This document shows positions 26,707 through 36,418 of a DNA stretch of 64,000 bases, piece by piece. The translations under genes were made by a program, and so were the position numbers. Every line of letters begins with the position of its first letter. The stretch's first letter is position 1. The notes under the pieces were generated by a model. That model saw only the letters and a program-made list of their open reading frames with translations. It was not told where the DNA came from and did no database searches. Source of the stretch: Thiomicrorhabdus sp033238645 (GTDB lineage Bacteria > Pseudomonadota > Gammaproteobacteria > Thiomicrospirales > Thiomicrospiraceae); the NCBI GenBank assembly GCA_033238645.1, contig BQXR01000010.1, positions 8,381 through 72,380 on the forward strand, in the 5' to 3' direction.

Positions 26707-28880
26707 GTACAGGATTTTGGAAAGTTTTTAGACAATATGGCTGGATAACCCTTATATCAGGCGTACTATTAATTGCGCTGATTATTATGAGTCAGATTTT
26801 GCAAAAAGCCTCAAGTTTCGCTGACTCCTACTCTGCTCTACTCTTCTTCACCTTTGCAGGGGTCGTGCTACTTTTTATAATCCTCCTCAAAACTATTTGG
26901 ACATTAAGAGAGCAATACAAAAAGGGCACGCCGGGAATTAAAATCACCATTCGTTTAACAACCGTTTCAACGCTGATGATCGGTATTCCTACGGCCATTA
27001 TCTTCTACTTTTCTTTGACCTTTATTCAACAAGGGATTAACCAATGGTTTGATATTAAAACTGAAACAGCACTGAAAGATGCCTCTGATTTAGTCCGAAT
27101 GACGCTGGATAATAAAACACGTGATCGACTGAACTTGACCCTTGCGACCGTTAACGAGAAAGGTATATTGCTGGCCACCTCACCCGTAATGGAGGTCAGC
27201 CGTTTAAGAAGCTTATTAAATGCACAAGAGGTTTCACTCTATCACTCAAACCAACAGCTCATTGCTTTTAGTAGTTCAGATATTGGTGCCATTGTTCCTG
27301 AGCCCCCAGGCGATAATCTCTTCCAACAAATTCGTCAGAAAAAAACCTATGCCGCGGTTGAAACACGCCCTGGAGTAACATCACCAGATCAGATCATTCG
27401 CATTGTCATCCCCTTTTCAGATTTTGACTTAGCCAGTAATTATGCACTACAGGTCATTTTTAGTATCCCAAGCAATATGACGCAACTAGCAGAATCGGTG
27501 GCTGCGGCCTCTGGTCAATATAAAGAACTCTCCTATCTAAAAGGCCCTTTAACAGCCAGCTTTATCATGATTCTATCAACTGCATTGCTACTCACGCTCG
27601 TCACCGCTGTGCTTTTTACTATTAAAGCAGTACAAAACTTTACCAAACCGATCAGAACCTTAGCACGGGGAACTCGCGCCGTCTCTAAAGGGGATTACAG
27701 CGTTAAAATGCCTGTTAATAAGAGCGATGAATTTGGGGATTTAACCCAGTCTTTCAACGATATGATTCAACGAATCTCACAAGCACGTAATGAGATCAAG
27801 CTCGGAAATCAACAAACAGAAGTGCAGAAGCTTTATCTGCAAGCGATTATCAAAAACCTCAACAGTGGTGTTTTAACACTCGATATGAATCAGCGTATTA
27901 GAACCACCAATGATGCCGCTAAAAATATCCTCAATACTGATCTCGTACCTCATACGGGCAGATACATTAAAGAGGTCATTAAAAATGCCAACTGCCCAAG
28001 TCATCTTGCAGAAATATTCAACCTTATTCTCTCTGAGCTTGAGAAAGGTGCAAAACCATGGAACTTGCAACACAAATTTTCTGATCAATTTGGTCAAAAA
28101 ATCTTAATGATTCATGGCTCTACACTACCCAGTTTAGATAAAAAAATCGGTGGATATGTCATCGTCATCGATGATATTACCGAGTTAGTTCAAGCGCAGC
28201 TGAATGCGGCTTGGAGTGATGTGGCTCGCCGTTTAGCCCACGAAATCAAAAACCCATTAATGCCTATTCAGCTCTCCGCAGAGCGTTTAAACTTTAAATT
28301 ACATGACAAACTTGCTGATCAAGATCAGCAGCTACTCAACCGTATGACGCAGACAATTATTGAACAAGTGTCAACGATGCAAACATTGGTACAAGCCTTC
28401 TCTGACTATGCAAATACGCCTAAAGTGCTATTAGCAGAAACGGATATTAACCCATTAATCAGCCGTATTACGGAGATGTATAATGATCCTAATGCACGCT
28501 GGACACTGACTAATGAACTCACAGATAACAACCCAATAGTATTGGCGGATGCAGCTCGTCTACGCCAACTATTTCACAACCTAATTAAGAATGCCATTGA
28601 GGCAACTGAGAATACAATACTCCCGCAAATTAAGATCACTACCCTCTGCCAAGAGCAAGACCGTTTAACCATTCAAATTTGTGACAATGGGCCTGGGATC
28701 GCGGATGAGGCACAAAACTGGATTTTTGAGCCTTATGCCACAGACAAACCAAAAGGTTCTGGATTAGGACTGGCGATTGTTCGTAAAATTGTTGAAGAAC
28801 ATAACGGACAAATTTCGTTGAATTCTGCCCCTAATTTAGGAACCTGTTTTATAATCCATTTACCAATGATAATTAACTAA
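26703..28880 (+). CDS. ntrY: NtrY-type sensor histidine kinase
   Basis: 725 residues. Four hydrophobic segments lie in the first 310 residues (two near 15-65, one near 85-110, one near 280-305) around a periplasmic loop; then HAMP (about 305-360), PAS (about 375-480), HisKA with the H-box RLAHEIKNPLMPIQLSAERL, and HATPase_c (FHNLIKNAIEA, DNGPGIADE, GSGLGLAIVRKIV). It should phosphorylate NtrX. The pair is placed between DUF4390 and trkA. The signal may be redox or nitrogen status, as in other NtrY proteins, but that is not visible here. Confidence 0.93.
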   Translation: MSTGFWKVFRQYGWITLISGVLLIALIIMSQILQKASSFADSYSALLFFTFAGVVLLFIILLKTIWTLREQYKKGTPGIKITIRLTTVSTLMIGIPTAIIFYFSLTFIQQGINQWFDIKTETALKDASDLVRMTLDNKTRDRLNLTLATVNEKGILLATSPVMEVSRLRSLLNAQEVSLYHSNQQLIAFSSSDIGAIVPEPPGDNLFQQIRQKKTYAAVETRPGVTSPDQIIRIVIPFSDFDLASNYALQVIFSIPSNMTQLAESVAAASGQYKELSYLKGPLTASFIMILSTALLLTLVTAVLFTIKAVQNFTKPIRTLARGTRAVSKGDYSVKMPVNKSDEFGDLTQSFNDMIQRISQARNEIKLGNQQTEVQKLYLQAIIKNLNSGVLTLDMNQRIRTTNDAAKNILNTDLVPHTGRYIKEVIKNANCPSHLAEIFNLILSELEKGAKPWNLQHKFSDQFGQKILMIHGSTLPSLDKKIGGYVIVIDDITELVQAQLNAAWSDVARRLAHEIKNPLMPIQLSAERLNFKLHDKLADQDQQLLNRMTQTIIEQVSTMQTLVQAFSDYANTPKVLLAETDINPLISRITEMYNDPNARWTLTNELTDNNPIVLADAARLRQLFHNLIKNAIEATENTILPQIKITTLCQEQDRLTIQICDNGPGIADEAQNWIFEPYATDKPKGSGLGLAIVRKIVEEHNGQISLNSAPNLGTCFIIHLPMIIN

Positions 28881-28929
28881 CTGTTTTACAATAATCTTAA
28901 CGAACACCTGTCGATACCAAGGCGCTTTA

Positions 28930-30270
28930 ATGAAACCAGGCAAGCTATTAATTGTGGATGATGAAAAAAACATCCGAGATTTAATGCAAGAAATTTTTGA
29001 AGAAGAGGGCTATCAAGTAGAGACGGCTGGTAATGGCGTACAAGCCAAAAATGCGTGGGAAAAAATGCTGCCAGATGTTATCTTTTTAGATATTTGGATG
29101 CCTGACATTGATGGTATTACGCTTTTAAAAGAGCTACAAGACACCCCAATTCTTGAACACGCTAAAGTCATTATGATGTCTGGTCACGGCACCATTGAAA
29201 CAGCAATTGAAGCGACAAAGCTCGGTGCTTATGACTTTCTTGAAAAGCCGATCTCTTTAGCAAAACTGGTTGTCTCAGCTGAAAGAGCCATTGAGCATAT
29301 CCGTCTGCATCAAGAAAACCGTCAGCTTAAACAGATGCAACCTGAATCATTTCTACCCGTTGGTAAAAGTAAAAGTGTTGTTCAGTTGAGAGACACCATT
29401 GAACGCCTCTCTAAATTTACTATGCCGATTCTAATTTCGGGTGAGTCTGGCACTGGCAAACACTTTATTGCCAAGGCACTGCATAAAACCAGTCACCGTA
29501 AAGAGTTTCCTCTCGTTGAGATTTCATCAATTGATTTCAACCGTATGGTAGAAGAAAGTGAGCAAACCCTATTAAATAGCTTATTGCGTGAAGCGGATAA
29601 TGGTACCTTAATACTCTCTCATTTAGAGCAGCTCATCCCCCCTGCTCAAAATATTTTAATGGATTTAATTCATCACCAAACATACCAATCCAGTAGCTCT
29701 ACCGAGGTCATTTCACGAGATATACGTGTCATTGCGCTTACAAAAGATGATTTAGAGGGTGCCGTTTTACACAACACATTCCGTGAAGATCTCTTTCAGC
29801 GTTTAAACGTGATGCCAATACAACTGCCAGCACTGAGACAGCATACTGAAGATATCCCTGATCTTGTTGATTTTTTTGTCAATCACTTTGTTACTCGTGA
29901 GGGCTTGGAGTATCGACATTTTAGTGTGCCTGCGCAGAATATCATGCGCCAGTATGGCTGGCCTGGCAACTTAAAAGAGTTACAGAACTTAGTTCAACGC
30001 CTACTCATTTTAGGCAATGAAGATGTGACTGATACTGAAATAAAAGCAGCCTTAATAAAAACAGAAAGTACTGCTGAACAAGGCGCTACAATAGATACGA
30101 CTATTATCCTTAAAGAGGCTAAAGATCGTCTAGAAGGTGCTTATTTAAGCCAGCTACTGCGTGAAACTGGGGGGAATGTCTCTGAAACCGCAAAACGCTC
30201 AGGCATAGATAGAACCAATCTATACCGAAAGTTGAAAGCACTCGGTATAGATCCTAAAAATCCCGTTTAA
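28930..30270 (+). CDS. ntrX: NtrX-type response regulator lacking the sigma-54 activation loop
   Basis: 446 residues. A typical receiver (KLLIVDDEKNIRDLM; phospho-Asp in VIFLDIWMPDIDG, about residue 55), an AAA+ domain and a Fis-type HTH (GNVSETAKRSGIDRTNLYRK). Walker A GESGTGK is intact, but the GAFTGA loop and the segment around it are absent, and the Walker B region reads GTLILSHLEQL instead of GTLFLDEI. It therefore is unlikely to open sigma-54 promoters and may act as a sigma-70 activator or repressor. The segment IPPAQNIL is encoded by a perfect dispersed-repeat copy. Confidence 0.92.
   Translation: MKPGKLLIVDDEKNIRDLMQEIFEEEGYQVETAGNGVQAKNAWEKMLPDVIFLDIWMPDIDGITLLKELQDTPILEHAKVIMMSGHGTIETAIEATKLGAYDFLEKPISLAKLVVSAERAIEHIRLHQENRQLKQMQPESFLPVGKSKSVVQLRDTIERLSKFTMPILISGESGTGKHFIAKALHKTSHRKEFPLVEISSIDFNRMVEESEQTLLNSLLREADNGTLILSHLEQLIPPAQNILMDLIHHQTYQSSSSTEVISRDIRVIALTKDDLEGAVLHNTFREDLFQRLNVMPIQLPALRQHTEDIPDLVDFFVNHFVTREGLEYRHFSVPAQNIMRQYGWPGNLKELQNLVQRLLILGNEDVTDTEIKAALIKTESTAEQGATIDTTIILKEAKDRLEGAYLSQLLRETGGNVSETAKRSGIDRTNLYRKLKALGIDPKNPV
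29637..29652 (+). repeat. Dispersed C-tract repeat (C6, perfect)
   Basis: Six Cs then TGCTCAAAAT, in ntrX, read as PPAQN where the Walker B helix follows. Confidence 0.8.
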
Positions 30271-30342
30271 CCCGCTAAGGTAGTGATGACTGTTCAGTAT
30301 GTTTAGATTTGACTATAACCCGAATATAGAAGAGATTAGCCT

Positions 30343-31740
30343 ATGAATATAGTAATCCTAGGGGCAGGACAAGTAGGTTCTTCTCTTGCAGAGCTACTTG
30401 CGCATGAGAACCATGACGTAACAGTCGTTGATATCAATAGCCTACAGCTACAGAGACTGCAAGACCGCTTAGATATTAGAACGATTTGCGGACACGCCTC
30501 CCATCCAGATATTCTGGCACAAACAGGTTTAGAAGAAGCAGATATGCTCATTGCCGCCACGCAGAATGATGAAACCAACATTCTTGCCTGCCAATTTGCC
30601 CACATCATGCATAAAACTGGGACTAAAATTGCCCGCGTACGTAGCCGCTCTTATTTAGATCACCCTGAGTTATTTAACAACGATCAAGGCACGGGAACCG
30701 TCCCTATTGATGTACTCATTAGTCCAGAGAGCCTAGTAACTGACTATATTATGCAGCTCATCGAATACCCTGGTTCACTTCAAGTCATTGACTTCTCCAA
30801 AGGCCGCGTGCGTTTGGTCGCCGTCCGTGCAGAGATTGATGGCCTATTAGTTAATAAAGAGATTCGCTCACTAAAAGAGCATCTACCAGAAGATATCAAG
30901 ACACGAATTGTTGCTATCTACCGCAGTGAAGAGATCGTGATGCCTACTGGTGAAACCGTTATCAAAGCGGGTGATGAGGTCTTTTTCTTAGCCGAATCCC
31001 AGCATATATCAACCATCGTATCGGAATTACGCTGCCGAAAAGACAAGCCCTCCCGTAACATCATGATTGCGGGTGGGGGTAATATTGGTTTTAGCCTTGC
31101 ACAAGCACTTGAAGATGATCACCAAGTAAAACTGATTGATCACAACATTCAGCAGGCAAGAATCGTTGCTGAGACCTTAGACCATACAATTATTATTCAT
31201 GGAGATGTCTCAGATAAAGATCTTTTATTAGAAGAGAATGTTGATGATATTGATCTGTTTATTGCGGTCACCAACAGTGATGAGGCAAATATTATCTCTG
31301 GTATGTTGGCTAAAAAGCTCGGGGTTAAACGTGTCATTGCACTAGTAAATAACCAATCATATGTTGAGTTAATTCAACGTAACAGTATTGATATTGCGAT
31401 CTCTGCAGATAGTATCACCACCAGCAACCTACTGCATTACATGCGTATGGGTGATACGGTTAAAGCGGTTACTCTACGCCGCGGCGCAGCAGAAGCAATG
31501 GAAGTGATTGCACACGGTAGTGAGAATAGCTCACAGATTATTGGTAAAAAAATTGGTGATATTGAGTGGCCTGCAGATATTACCATCGGTTGCGTTATCA
31601 GAGAGGACGAGGTGATTATCGCCCATCAACAGCTCGAAATTGAGGCCGAAGACCACGTAATTCTCTTTTTATCTGAACGAAATAGTGCCGATGAGATTGC
31701 CAAGCTCTTCTCTCCTAAAGTAAAAAAGAAATGGTTCTAG
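30343..31740 (+). CDS. trkA: Trk potassium transporter peripheral subunit TrkA
   Basis: 465 residues with two tandem RCK units, each an NAD-binding fold (MNIVILGAGQVGSSLAELL and RNIMIAGGGNIGFSLAQAL) plus a TrkA_C domain. It gates TrkH by binding NAD(H)/ATP at the inner face of the membrane. trkH follows after 48 bases. The order ntrX-trkA-trkH recurs in gammaproteobacteria and suggests that NtrYX may control potassium uptake. Confidence 0.96.
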   Translation: MNIVILGAGQVGSSLAELLAHENHDVTVVDINSLQLQRLQDRLDIRTICGHASHPDILAQTGLEEADMLIAATQNDETNILACQFAHIMHKTGTKIARVRSRSYLDHPELFNNDQGTGTVPIDVLISPESLVTDYIMQLIEYPGSLQVIDFSKGRVRLVAVRAEIDGLLVNKEIRSLKEHLPEDIKTRIVAIYRSEEIVMPTGETVIKAGDEVFFLAESQHISTIVSELRCRKDKPSRNIMIAGGGNIGFSLAQALEDDHQVKLIDHNIQQARIVAETLDHTIIIHGDVSDKDLLLEENVDDIDLFIAVTNSDEANIISGMLAKKLGVKRVIALVNNQSYVELIQRNSIDIAISADSITTSNLLHYMRMGDTVKAVTLRRGAAEAMEVIAHGSENSSQIIGKKIGDIEWPADITIGCVIREDEVIIAHQQLEIEAEDHVILFLSERNSADEIAKLFSPKVKKKWF

Positions 31741-31788
31741 CCAAGTTAGATTTTACAACCCCGCTAGATAAAGGATCAGTGCAGACTC

Positions 31789-33240
31789 ATGCATTCTAAA
31801 ATAATTATAAAAGTGCTCGGCCTATTATTGATGGTATTCAGCTTAAGCTTGGTGCCACCGGTGTTAGTCGCCTTGTACTATCAAGATGGTGCACTCATTG
31901 CCTTTACGGATGTGCTTGTCGGCGTACTCGTATTAGGCCTACTACTCTGGTACCCCGTTCGTAAACACAAACAAGATTTAAAAATACGCGATGGTTTTCT
32001 GATTGTTGTCATGTTCTGGACGGTGCTGGGTTTTGTTGGGGCGCTGCCTTTTTATATCGAAAAAGAGATCCCGCTTAGCCTAACCGATGCTATCTTCGAA
32101 TCGTTCTCTGGGCTAACCACCACAGGGGCAACCATTCTCAGTAATTTAGACACACTCCCACACTCAATTCTCTGGTATCGCCAACAACTGCAGTGGATGG
32201 GTGGAATGGGAATTATCGTTCTGGCCGTTGCCATCCTTCCAATGTTAGGCGTGGGAGGCATGCAACTATACAAGGCGGAGACACCTGGCCCCGTTAAAGA
32301 TTCAAAAATTGCCCCTAGAATTTCAGAAACGGCTAAAGCGCTCTGGTATATCTACGCGGGTTTAACACTCGCTTGTGCAATTGCATACTGGTGGGCGGGT
32401 ATGGGTTGGTTTGATGCCTTTAGCCACAGTTTTTCAACCGTTGCTATTGGTGGTTTCTCAACGCATGATGCCAGTATTGGTTATTTTGACAGTGTACATA
32501 TTGAAGGGGTTGCAATCTTGTTCATGTTTCTTTCAGGCATTAACTTTGCACTGCACTTTTCTGCATTTAGACAGCTAAATGGCTTTGCATATTTTTGCGA
32601 TCCAGAGTTTAAGGCCTACTTATTTATTCTAATTGCAGGCATCATTGTTGCTGTTAGTTATCTCTATCTACAGCAGATCTATCCAACCATTGAAGAGGCT
32701 ATTCGTTATGGTTTGTTTCAAACTGTCTCCATAGCGACCACGACGGGCTTTGCTAATACCGACTTCTCTGTATGGCCAAGTTTTCTACCAATCATGCTTA
32801 TCCTGATGAGCTTTGTGGGGGGCTGTGCGGGTTCAACGGCAGGCGGCATGAAAACCATTCGTTTTGTTCTGCTCTTTAAGCAGGGAATGCGTGAAATTAA
32901 AGGCCTGCTACACCCCAATGCGATATTGCCCGTCAAACTCAATGGTAAGTCTATTCCTGAAAAAATCATGACCGCTGTTTGGGGCTTCTTCTCTATCTAT
33001 ATCTTTACCTTCGCCATCTTAATGTTAATGATCATGGCATTGGGTGTAGATCAAGTAACTGCCTTCTCTTCGATTGCCGCCATGATGAATAACCTCGGCC
33101 CTGGTTTAGGGGAGGTTGCAGCTAACTATCAATCGATGAGTGACCCTGTTAAATGGATTTTAACCTTCGCCATGTTATTAGGCCGTCTAGAAATATTTAC
33201 CTTACTCGTTCTCTTTACTGCTGCTTTCTGGCGTAAATAG
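31789..33240 (+). CDS. trkH: Trk potassium transporter membrane subunit TrkH
   Basis: 483 residues, a ten-helix SKT-superfamily K+ channel-like protein. Selectivity-filter loops include SGLTTTGATIL (about residue 107) and GGCAGSTAGGMKTIR (about 344). It takes up K+ together with TrkA. There are no oddities in length or motifs. Confidence 0.96.
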   Translation: MHSKIIIKVLGLLLMVFSLSLVPPVLVALYYQDGALIAFTDVLVGVLVLGLLLWYPVRKHKQDLKIRDGFLIVVMFWTVLGFVGALPFYIEKEIPLSLTDAIFESFSGLTTTGATILSNLDTLPHSILWYRQQLQWMGGMGIIVLAVAILPMLGVGGMQLYKAETPGPVKDSKIAPRISETAKALWYIYAGLTLACAIAYWWAGMGWFDAFSHSFSTVAIGGFSTHDASIGYFDSVHIEGVAILFMFLSGINFALHFSAFRQLNGFAYFCDPEFKAYLFILIAGIIVAVSYLYLQQIYPTIEEAIRYGLFQTVSIATTTGFANTDFSVWPSFLPIMLILMSFVGGCAGSTAGGMKTIRFVLLFKQGMREIKGLLHPNAILPVKLNGKSIPEKIMTAVWGFFSIYIFTFAILMLMIMALGVDQVTAFSSIAAMMNNLGPGLGEVAANYQSMSDPVKWILTFAMLLGRLEIFTLLVLFTAAFWRK

Positions 33241-33265
33241 ACATTGGAATCTTGAACCACTATTT

Positions 33266-33853
33266 ATGAGCACTACAACCGCACAAAAATGGGATGCTAA
33301 ATATCAGTCAGCCGCCCTACAGACCCCTGCCAATCCATGTTATGTTCTTAAACAACATAGTCGCCTTCTACCTTTTAAAGGCCAAGCCCTTGAGCTTGCT
33401 TGTGGCTTGGGCGGCAATGCCCGCTTTTTAGCACAGTGTGGTTTCAAAACCCATGCTTGGGATATCTCCGATAATGCCTTAACTATTTTGAATAACTGGG
33501 CAAATCTAAACCAACTACCGATAGAACCACTTATTACAGATTTGGAGCAGATGATTCTGCCTTATCAACAGTTTGATGTGATTGTCATTAGCCGATATTT
33601 AGATCGTAGCCTTTTTGCGGATATTGAGAACGCTCTGAAACCCAACGGCCTACTTTTCTATCAAACCTTTTTAGGCCCTGTGCAAGACAACGCCCCAAGC
33701 AACCCAAGTTTTTACAGTCAAACGGGTGAGTTCAATCATGCGTGGCCAAAACTAAAGACGGAGATCTATGGCGAGGGCTGGTTAACAGGTGAAAATGACA
33801 GTGCCTCTAGTAACAAACACCGTTACGCTTGGTACGTTGGCCGTAAATTTTAA
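33266..33853 (+). CDS. Class I SAM-dependent methyltransferase
   Basis: 195 residues. Motif I ALELACGLGGNARFLAQCG (about 45-63) and HAWDISDNAL (motif II) define a small class I methyltransferase of the TehB-like or methyltransferase-25 kind. Further motifs include DVIVISRYLDRSLF. The substrate is unknown. Its stop touches the ATG of the EamA gene, so the two are probably co-transcribed with trkAH upstream. Confidence 0.8.
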   Translation: MSTTTAQKWDAKYQSAALQTPANPCYVLKQHSRLLPFKGQALELACGLGGNARFLAQCGFKTHAWDISDNALTILNNWANLNQLPIEPLITDLEQMILPYQQFDVIVISRYLDRSLFADIENALKPNGLLFYQTFLGPVQDNAPSNPSFYSQTGEFNHAWPKLKTEIYGEGWLTGENDSASSNKHRYAWYVGRKF

Positions 33854-34786
33854 ATGATCCAATCCTTAAAGCAGCACCCTTACGCAATGGGTTTTCTACT
33901 CGCCATAATCGGTACCGCGCTCTTCTCTCTAAAATCTATCTTTATCAAACTCGCTTATATTGAAGGGTTAAATGCCGACAGTGTTTTAATGGTGCGTATG
34001 GCTATCGCGCTACCGATCTATCTGGTGATTCTAGCCTGGTTGATAAAAACCAAACCGATACCAGAGTGCCTCTCTTCTAAACTACTCAAGATCACTCTGT
34101 TAGGCTTTATCGGCTACTACCTTAGTTCATGGCTCGATCTTAAAGGATTGGAGATGATCTCTGCACAGCTAGAGCGATTGACCCTTTTCACCTATCCCAT
34201 ACTGGTGGCAATTTTAGGGGCACTGTTTTTCAATACGCCTTTAACCCGAAAAATCATTCTAGCGTTGATTGTGACTTATGTAGGGCTGGTAATTGTCTTT
34301 ATGCAGGAGTTATCACTCTCAGGAGAGAATGTGCCCCTAGGAATACTACTGGTCTTCTTAGCAGCCTTAAGCTTCTCTTTCTATGTGCTATTTGGTAAAA
34401 ACCTGATACAGCAGATCGGTAGCCTCTGGTTTACCAGTCTCGCTATGAGTGTATCCAGTGCGTTTGTGCTTATTCATTTTGCTATCATTGGTGATTTTGA
34501 CAATCTGCATATCAGCAACCTAGCATGGCTGTGGCTAGTACTGCTAGCAGTTGTCAGTACCGTAATTCCCAGCTTTATGATCAGTGAAGCCATTCACAGA
34601 ATAGGCCCTGCGCAGACGGGTATTATTGGTATTCTTGGACCCATAATGACCATGGGACTTGCCATCTATCTATTGAATGAAGTCTTTACCATTTGGCATC
34701 TATTAGGTATGTGTCTAGTGATTGGTGGCGTGGCGATTCTGACTATTAAGAAGAATCCTTTTCACTACCTTAAAAAGATCAAATAA
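33854..34786 (+). CDS. EamA/DMT-family transporter
   Basis: 310 residues with ten predicted helices in two EamA repeats (about 12-140 and 158-300), as in drug/metabolite exporters such as RhaT and YdcZ relatives. The second repeat contains RIGPAQTGIIGILGPIMTMG, a common EamA pattern. The substrate cannot be told. A repeat copy with a C10 tract lies 5 bases after the stop, in the convergent gap before lpxL. Confidence 0.85.
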   Translation: MIQSLKQHPYAMGFLLAIIGTALFSLKSIFIKLAYIEGLNADSVLMVRMAIALPIYLVILAWLIKTKPIPECLSSKLLKITLLGFIGYYLSSWLDLKGLEMISAQLERLTLFTYPILVAILGALFFNTPLTRKIILALIVTYVGLVIVFMQELSLSGENVPLGILLVFLAALSFSFYVLFGKNLIQQIGSLWFTSLAMSVSSAFVLIHFAIIGDFDNLHISNLAWLWLVLLAVVSTVIPSFMISEAIHRIGPAQTGIIGILGPIMTMGLAIYLLNEVFTIWHLLGMCLVIGGVAILTIKKNPFHYLKKIK

Positions 34787-34791
34787 AGTTT

Positions 34792-34811
34792 CCCCCCCCC
34801 CTGCTCAAAAT
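34792..34811 (+). repeat. Dispersed C-tract repeat (C10, perfect)
   Basis: Ten Cs then TGCTCAAAAT, intergenic between the EamA gene and lpxL. The longest C-run in the window. Confidence 0.85.
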
Positions 34812-34928
34812 ATTTGATGGGGTTTTGAATGCTTATTAAATACTTCAAAACAGGGTGAAAGCGGGATAAATAGTGAAATAGGCCGTATTTTCTTGTTAGA
34901 TCCTATGAAAGGGGGATAGAGAGAAGAG

Positions 34929-35861
34929 TTATTTAGCTTTATAGATGTCTTCGACACCTGCTGGTGGATGACGGTAGCGTTTGTAAGCCCAAAGATATTG
35001 TTCAGTTGCCAACTCAATACAAGACTGTACCCCACTGTTCAAAGCCGTTGTCGCTTGCAGCTCATCTTCACTCGCAATATCTGGGTCTGCTGGCAGGTAG
35101 TGCACACAGAAACCTTGCACATCAGGCAGACGTTTGACCACCATAAAGAGAAACGCACAATCTGTCTTTTGAATTAACTTGCTGACCAAGGTCATGGTTC
35201 TAGCAGGACGGTTATAGAATGGCGCAAAAACACCACCAGACTCACCAGGATCTTGATCAGGAAGAATCACCGTCACCTCTCTATTTTTTAGTGCTTTGAT
35301 CAAGGTGCGCACACCTCGAATATCGGTTGGAGCCAACTTTCCACCAAAACGAGAACGTGCTTTAACCATAAAAGATTCTACCGAGGGTACATTCGGCGGT
35401 CTATAGAGAAAAGAGGATGGGTACTGAGTTGAGATCACTGGCACGGCCATCTCCCAATTGCCCATATGCGGTACTAGAAAGATGATACCTTTGTTTTTTG
35501 CCAAAGCCTCGTCAACCAGCTCTTGACCCTTAACCTCTTTGATTAAACCATTTAATTCACTCTGTCTCCAGCACCAGACAGGGCCAAACTCAGCGGTCGT
35601 TTTACCTGACTCAAGCAGTGTCTGCTTAACCAACTGATTCTGTTCAGCCAAGCTTAGGTTGGGATAAACCGCTTGTAGGTTCTTTTTAACGATAGACTTG
35701 GTACTACTTGGCAACCAATACAGCAGGTAGCCAATTGCTATACCAACCACCTGAACCATTCGATAAGGCATCCAGCTAAATATCTGTACCAAACCTTTTA
35801 GCAGAGCACCCGCCCAAACTTGTTGATTCTCTTGCTCTACTTGTGGACTCTTCTTGCTCAC
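34929..35861 (-). CDS. lpxL: Lipid A biosynthesis lauroyl/myristoyl acyltransferase (LpxL/HtrB-like)
   Basis: 310 residues. A hydrophobic N-terminal anchor (about 25-50) precedes the LpxL_LpxM domain with the catalytic H-x4-E motif (VPHMGNWEMAVP, about residue 131) and PDQDPGESGGVFAPF. It adds a secondary acyl chain to Kdo2-lipid IVA at the inner membrane. LpxL and LpxM cannot be separated by eye. It lies 13 bases after the decayed ttcA copy, so the resident ttcA and this gene probably once formed an operon. Confidence 0.85.
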   Translation of the reverse strand: MSKKSPQVEQENQQVWAGALLKGLVQIFSWMPYRMVQVVGIAIGYLLYWLPSSTKSIVKKNLQAVYPNLSLAEQNQLVKQTLLESGKTTAEFGPVWCWRQSELNGLIKEVKGQELVDEALAKNKGIIFLVPHMGNWEMAVPVISTQYPSSFLYRPPNVPSVESFMVKARSRFGGKLAPTDIRGVRTLIKALKNREVTVILPDQDPGESGGVFAPFYNRPARTMTLVSKLIQKTDCAFLFMVVKRLPDVQGFCVHYLPADPDIASEDELQATTALNSGVQSCIELATEQYLWAYKRYRHPPAGVEDIYKAK

Positions 35862-35873
35862 AAAAAACCTGCT

Positions 35874-36408
35874 TTATTTACTTTTTGGCTCGGCATAAGG
35901 GTTATTGGTAAAGGTAATCTCGATCACTTTGCCTAAGTTAGTTGAAGATACCTCAGCCTCTTCATACTCATAAGCCTTAGCTTCACCTGAACGATCGATT
36001 TTTAAATCAGTAAAATTAAATAGTTTAGGATCACACAACTGACTTGGTGCAATATCCTTCATAGAGCCAAAGATATTCTCAACACGTCCAGGGGTATCCT
36101 CATCCCACTCACTCACTCAACATTGCTTTAACATTTTGTCTTTGTAAGTTGTCTTGAGAACCACAAAGGTTACAAGGGATAATTGGAAAGTCGTTCATAC
36201 TTGCATAAGCAGCAATATCTTTTTCACAGCAATTGGCCAGCGGACGAATTATGATATTACGCTTGTCATCACTGGGTAACTTTGGCGGCATGGCTTTTAA
36301 TTTACTGTTGAAAAACATACTCAAAAAAGTGTTTCGACAATATCATCCATATGATGACCTAGTGCAATTTTAATTGCACCAATCTTCTCCGCAAAAGAGT
36401 ACAAAGTT
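35874..36408 (-). pseudogene. ttcA: ttcA remnant (3' half, two frameshifts)
   Basis: The minus strand encodes the C-terminal half of TtcA, from TLYSFAEKIGAIKIALGHHM to the natural end, clearly homologous to the intact copy just upstream. A one-base loss in the T-run near 36323-36328 breaks it at VETLF, and a 4-base tandem duplication (GAGT) near 36110-36121 breaks it again at AMLSE. The cysteine pair PCNLCGSQ survives. The 5' half is missing, and homology stops abruptly at about 36405, about 15 bases from the stop of the intact gene. It is best read as the resident gene left behind after insertion of the island. Confidence 0.88.
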
Positions 36409-36418
36409 ATTTAGATGA

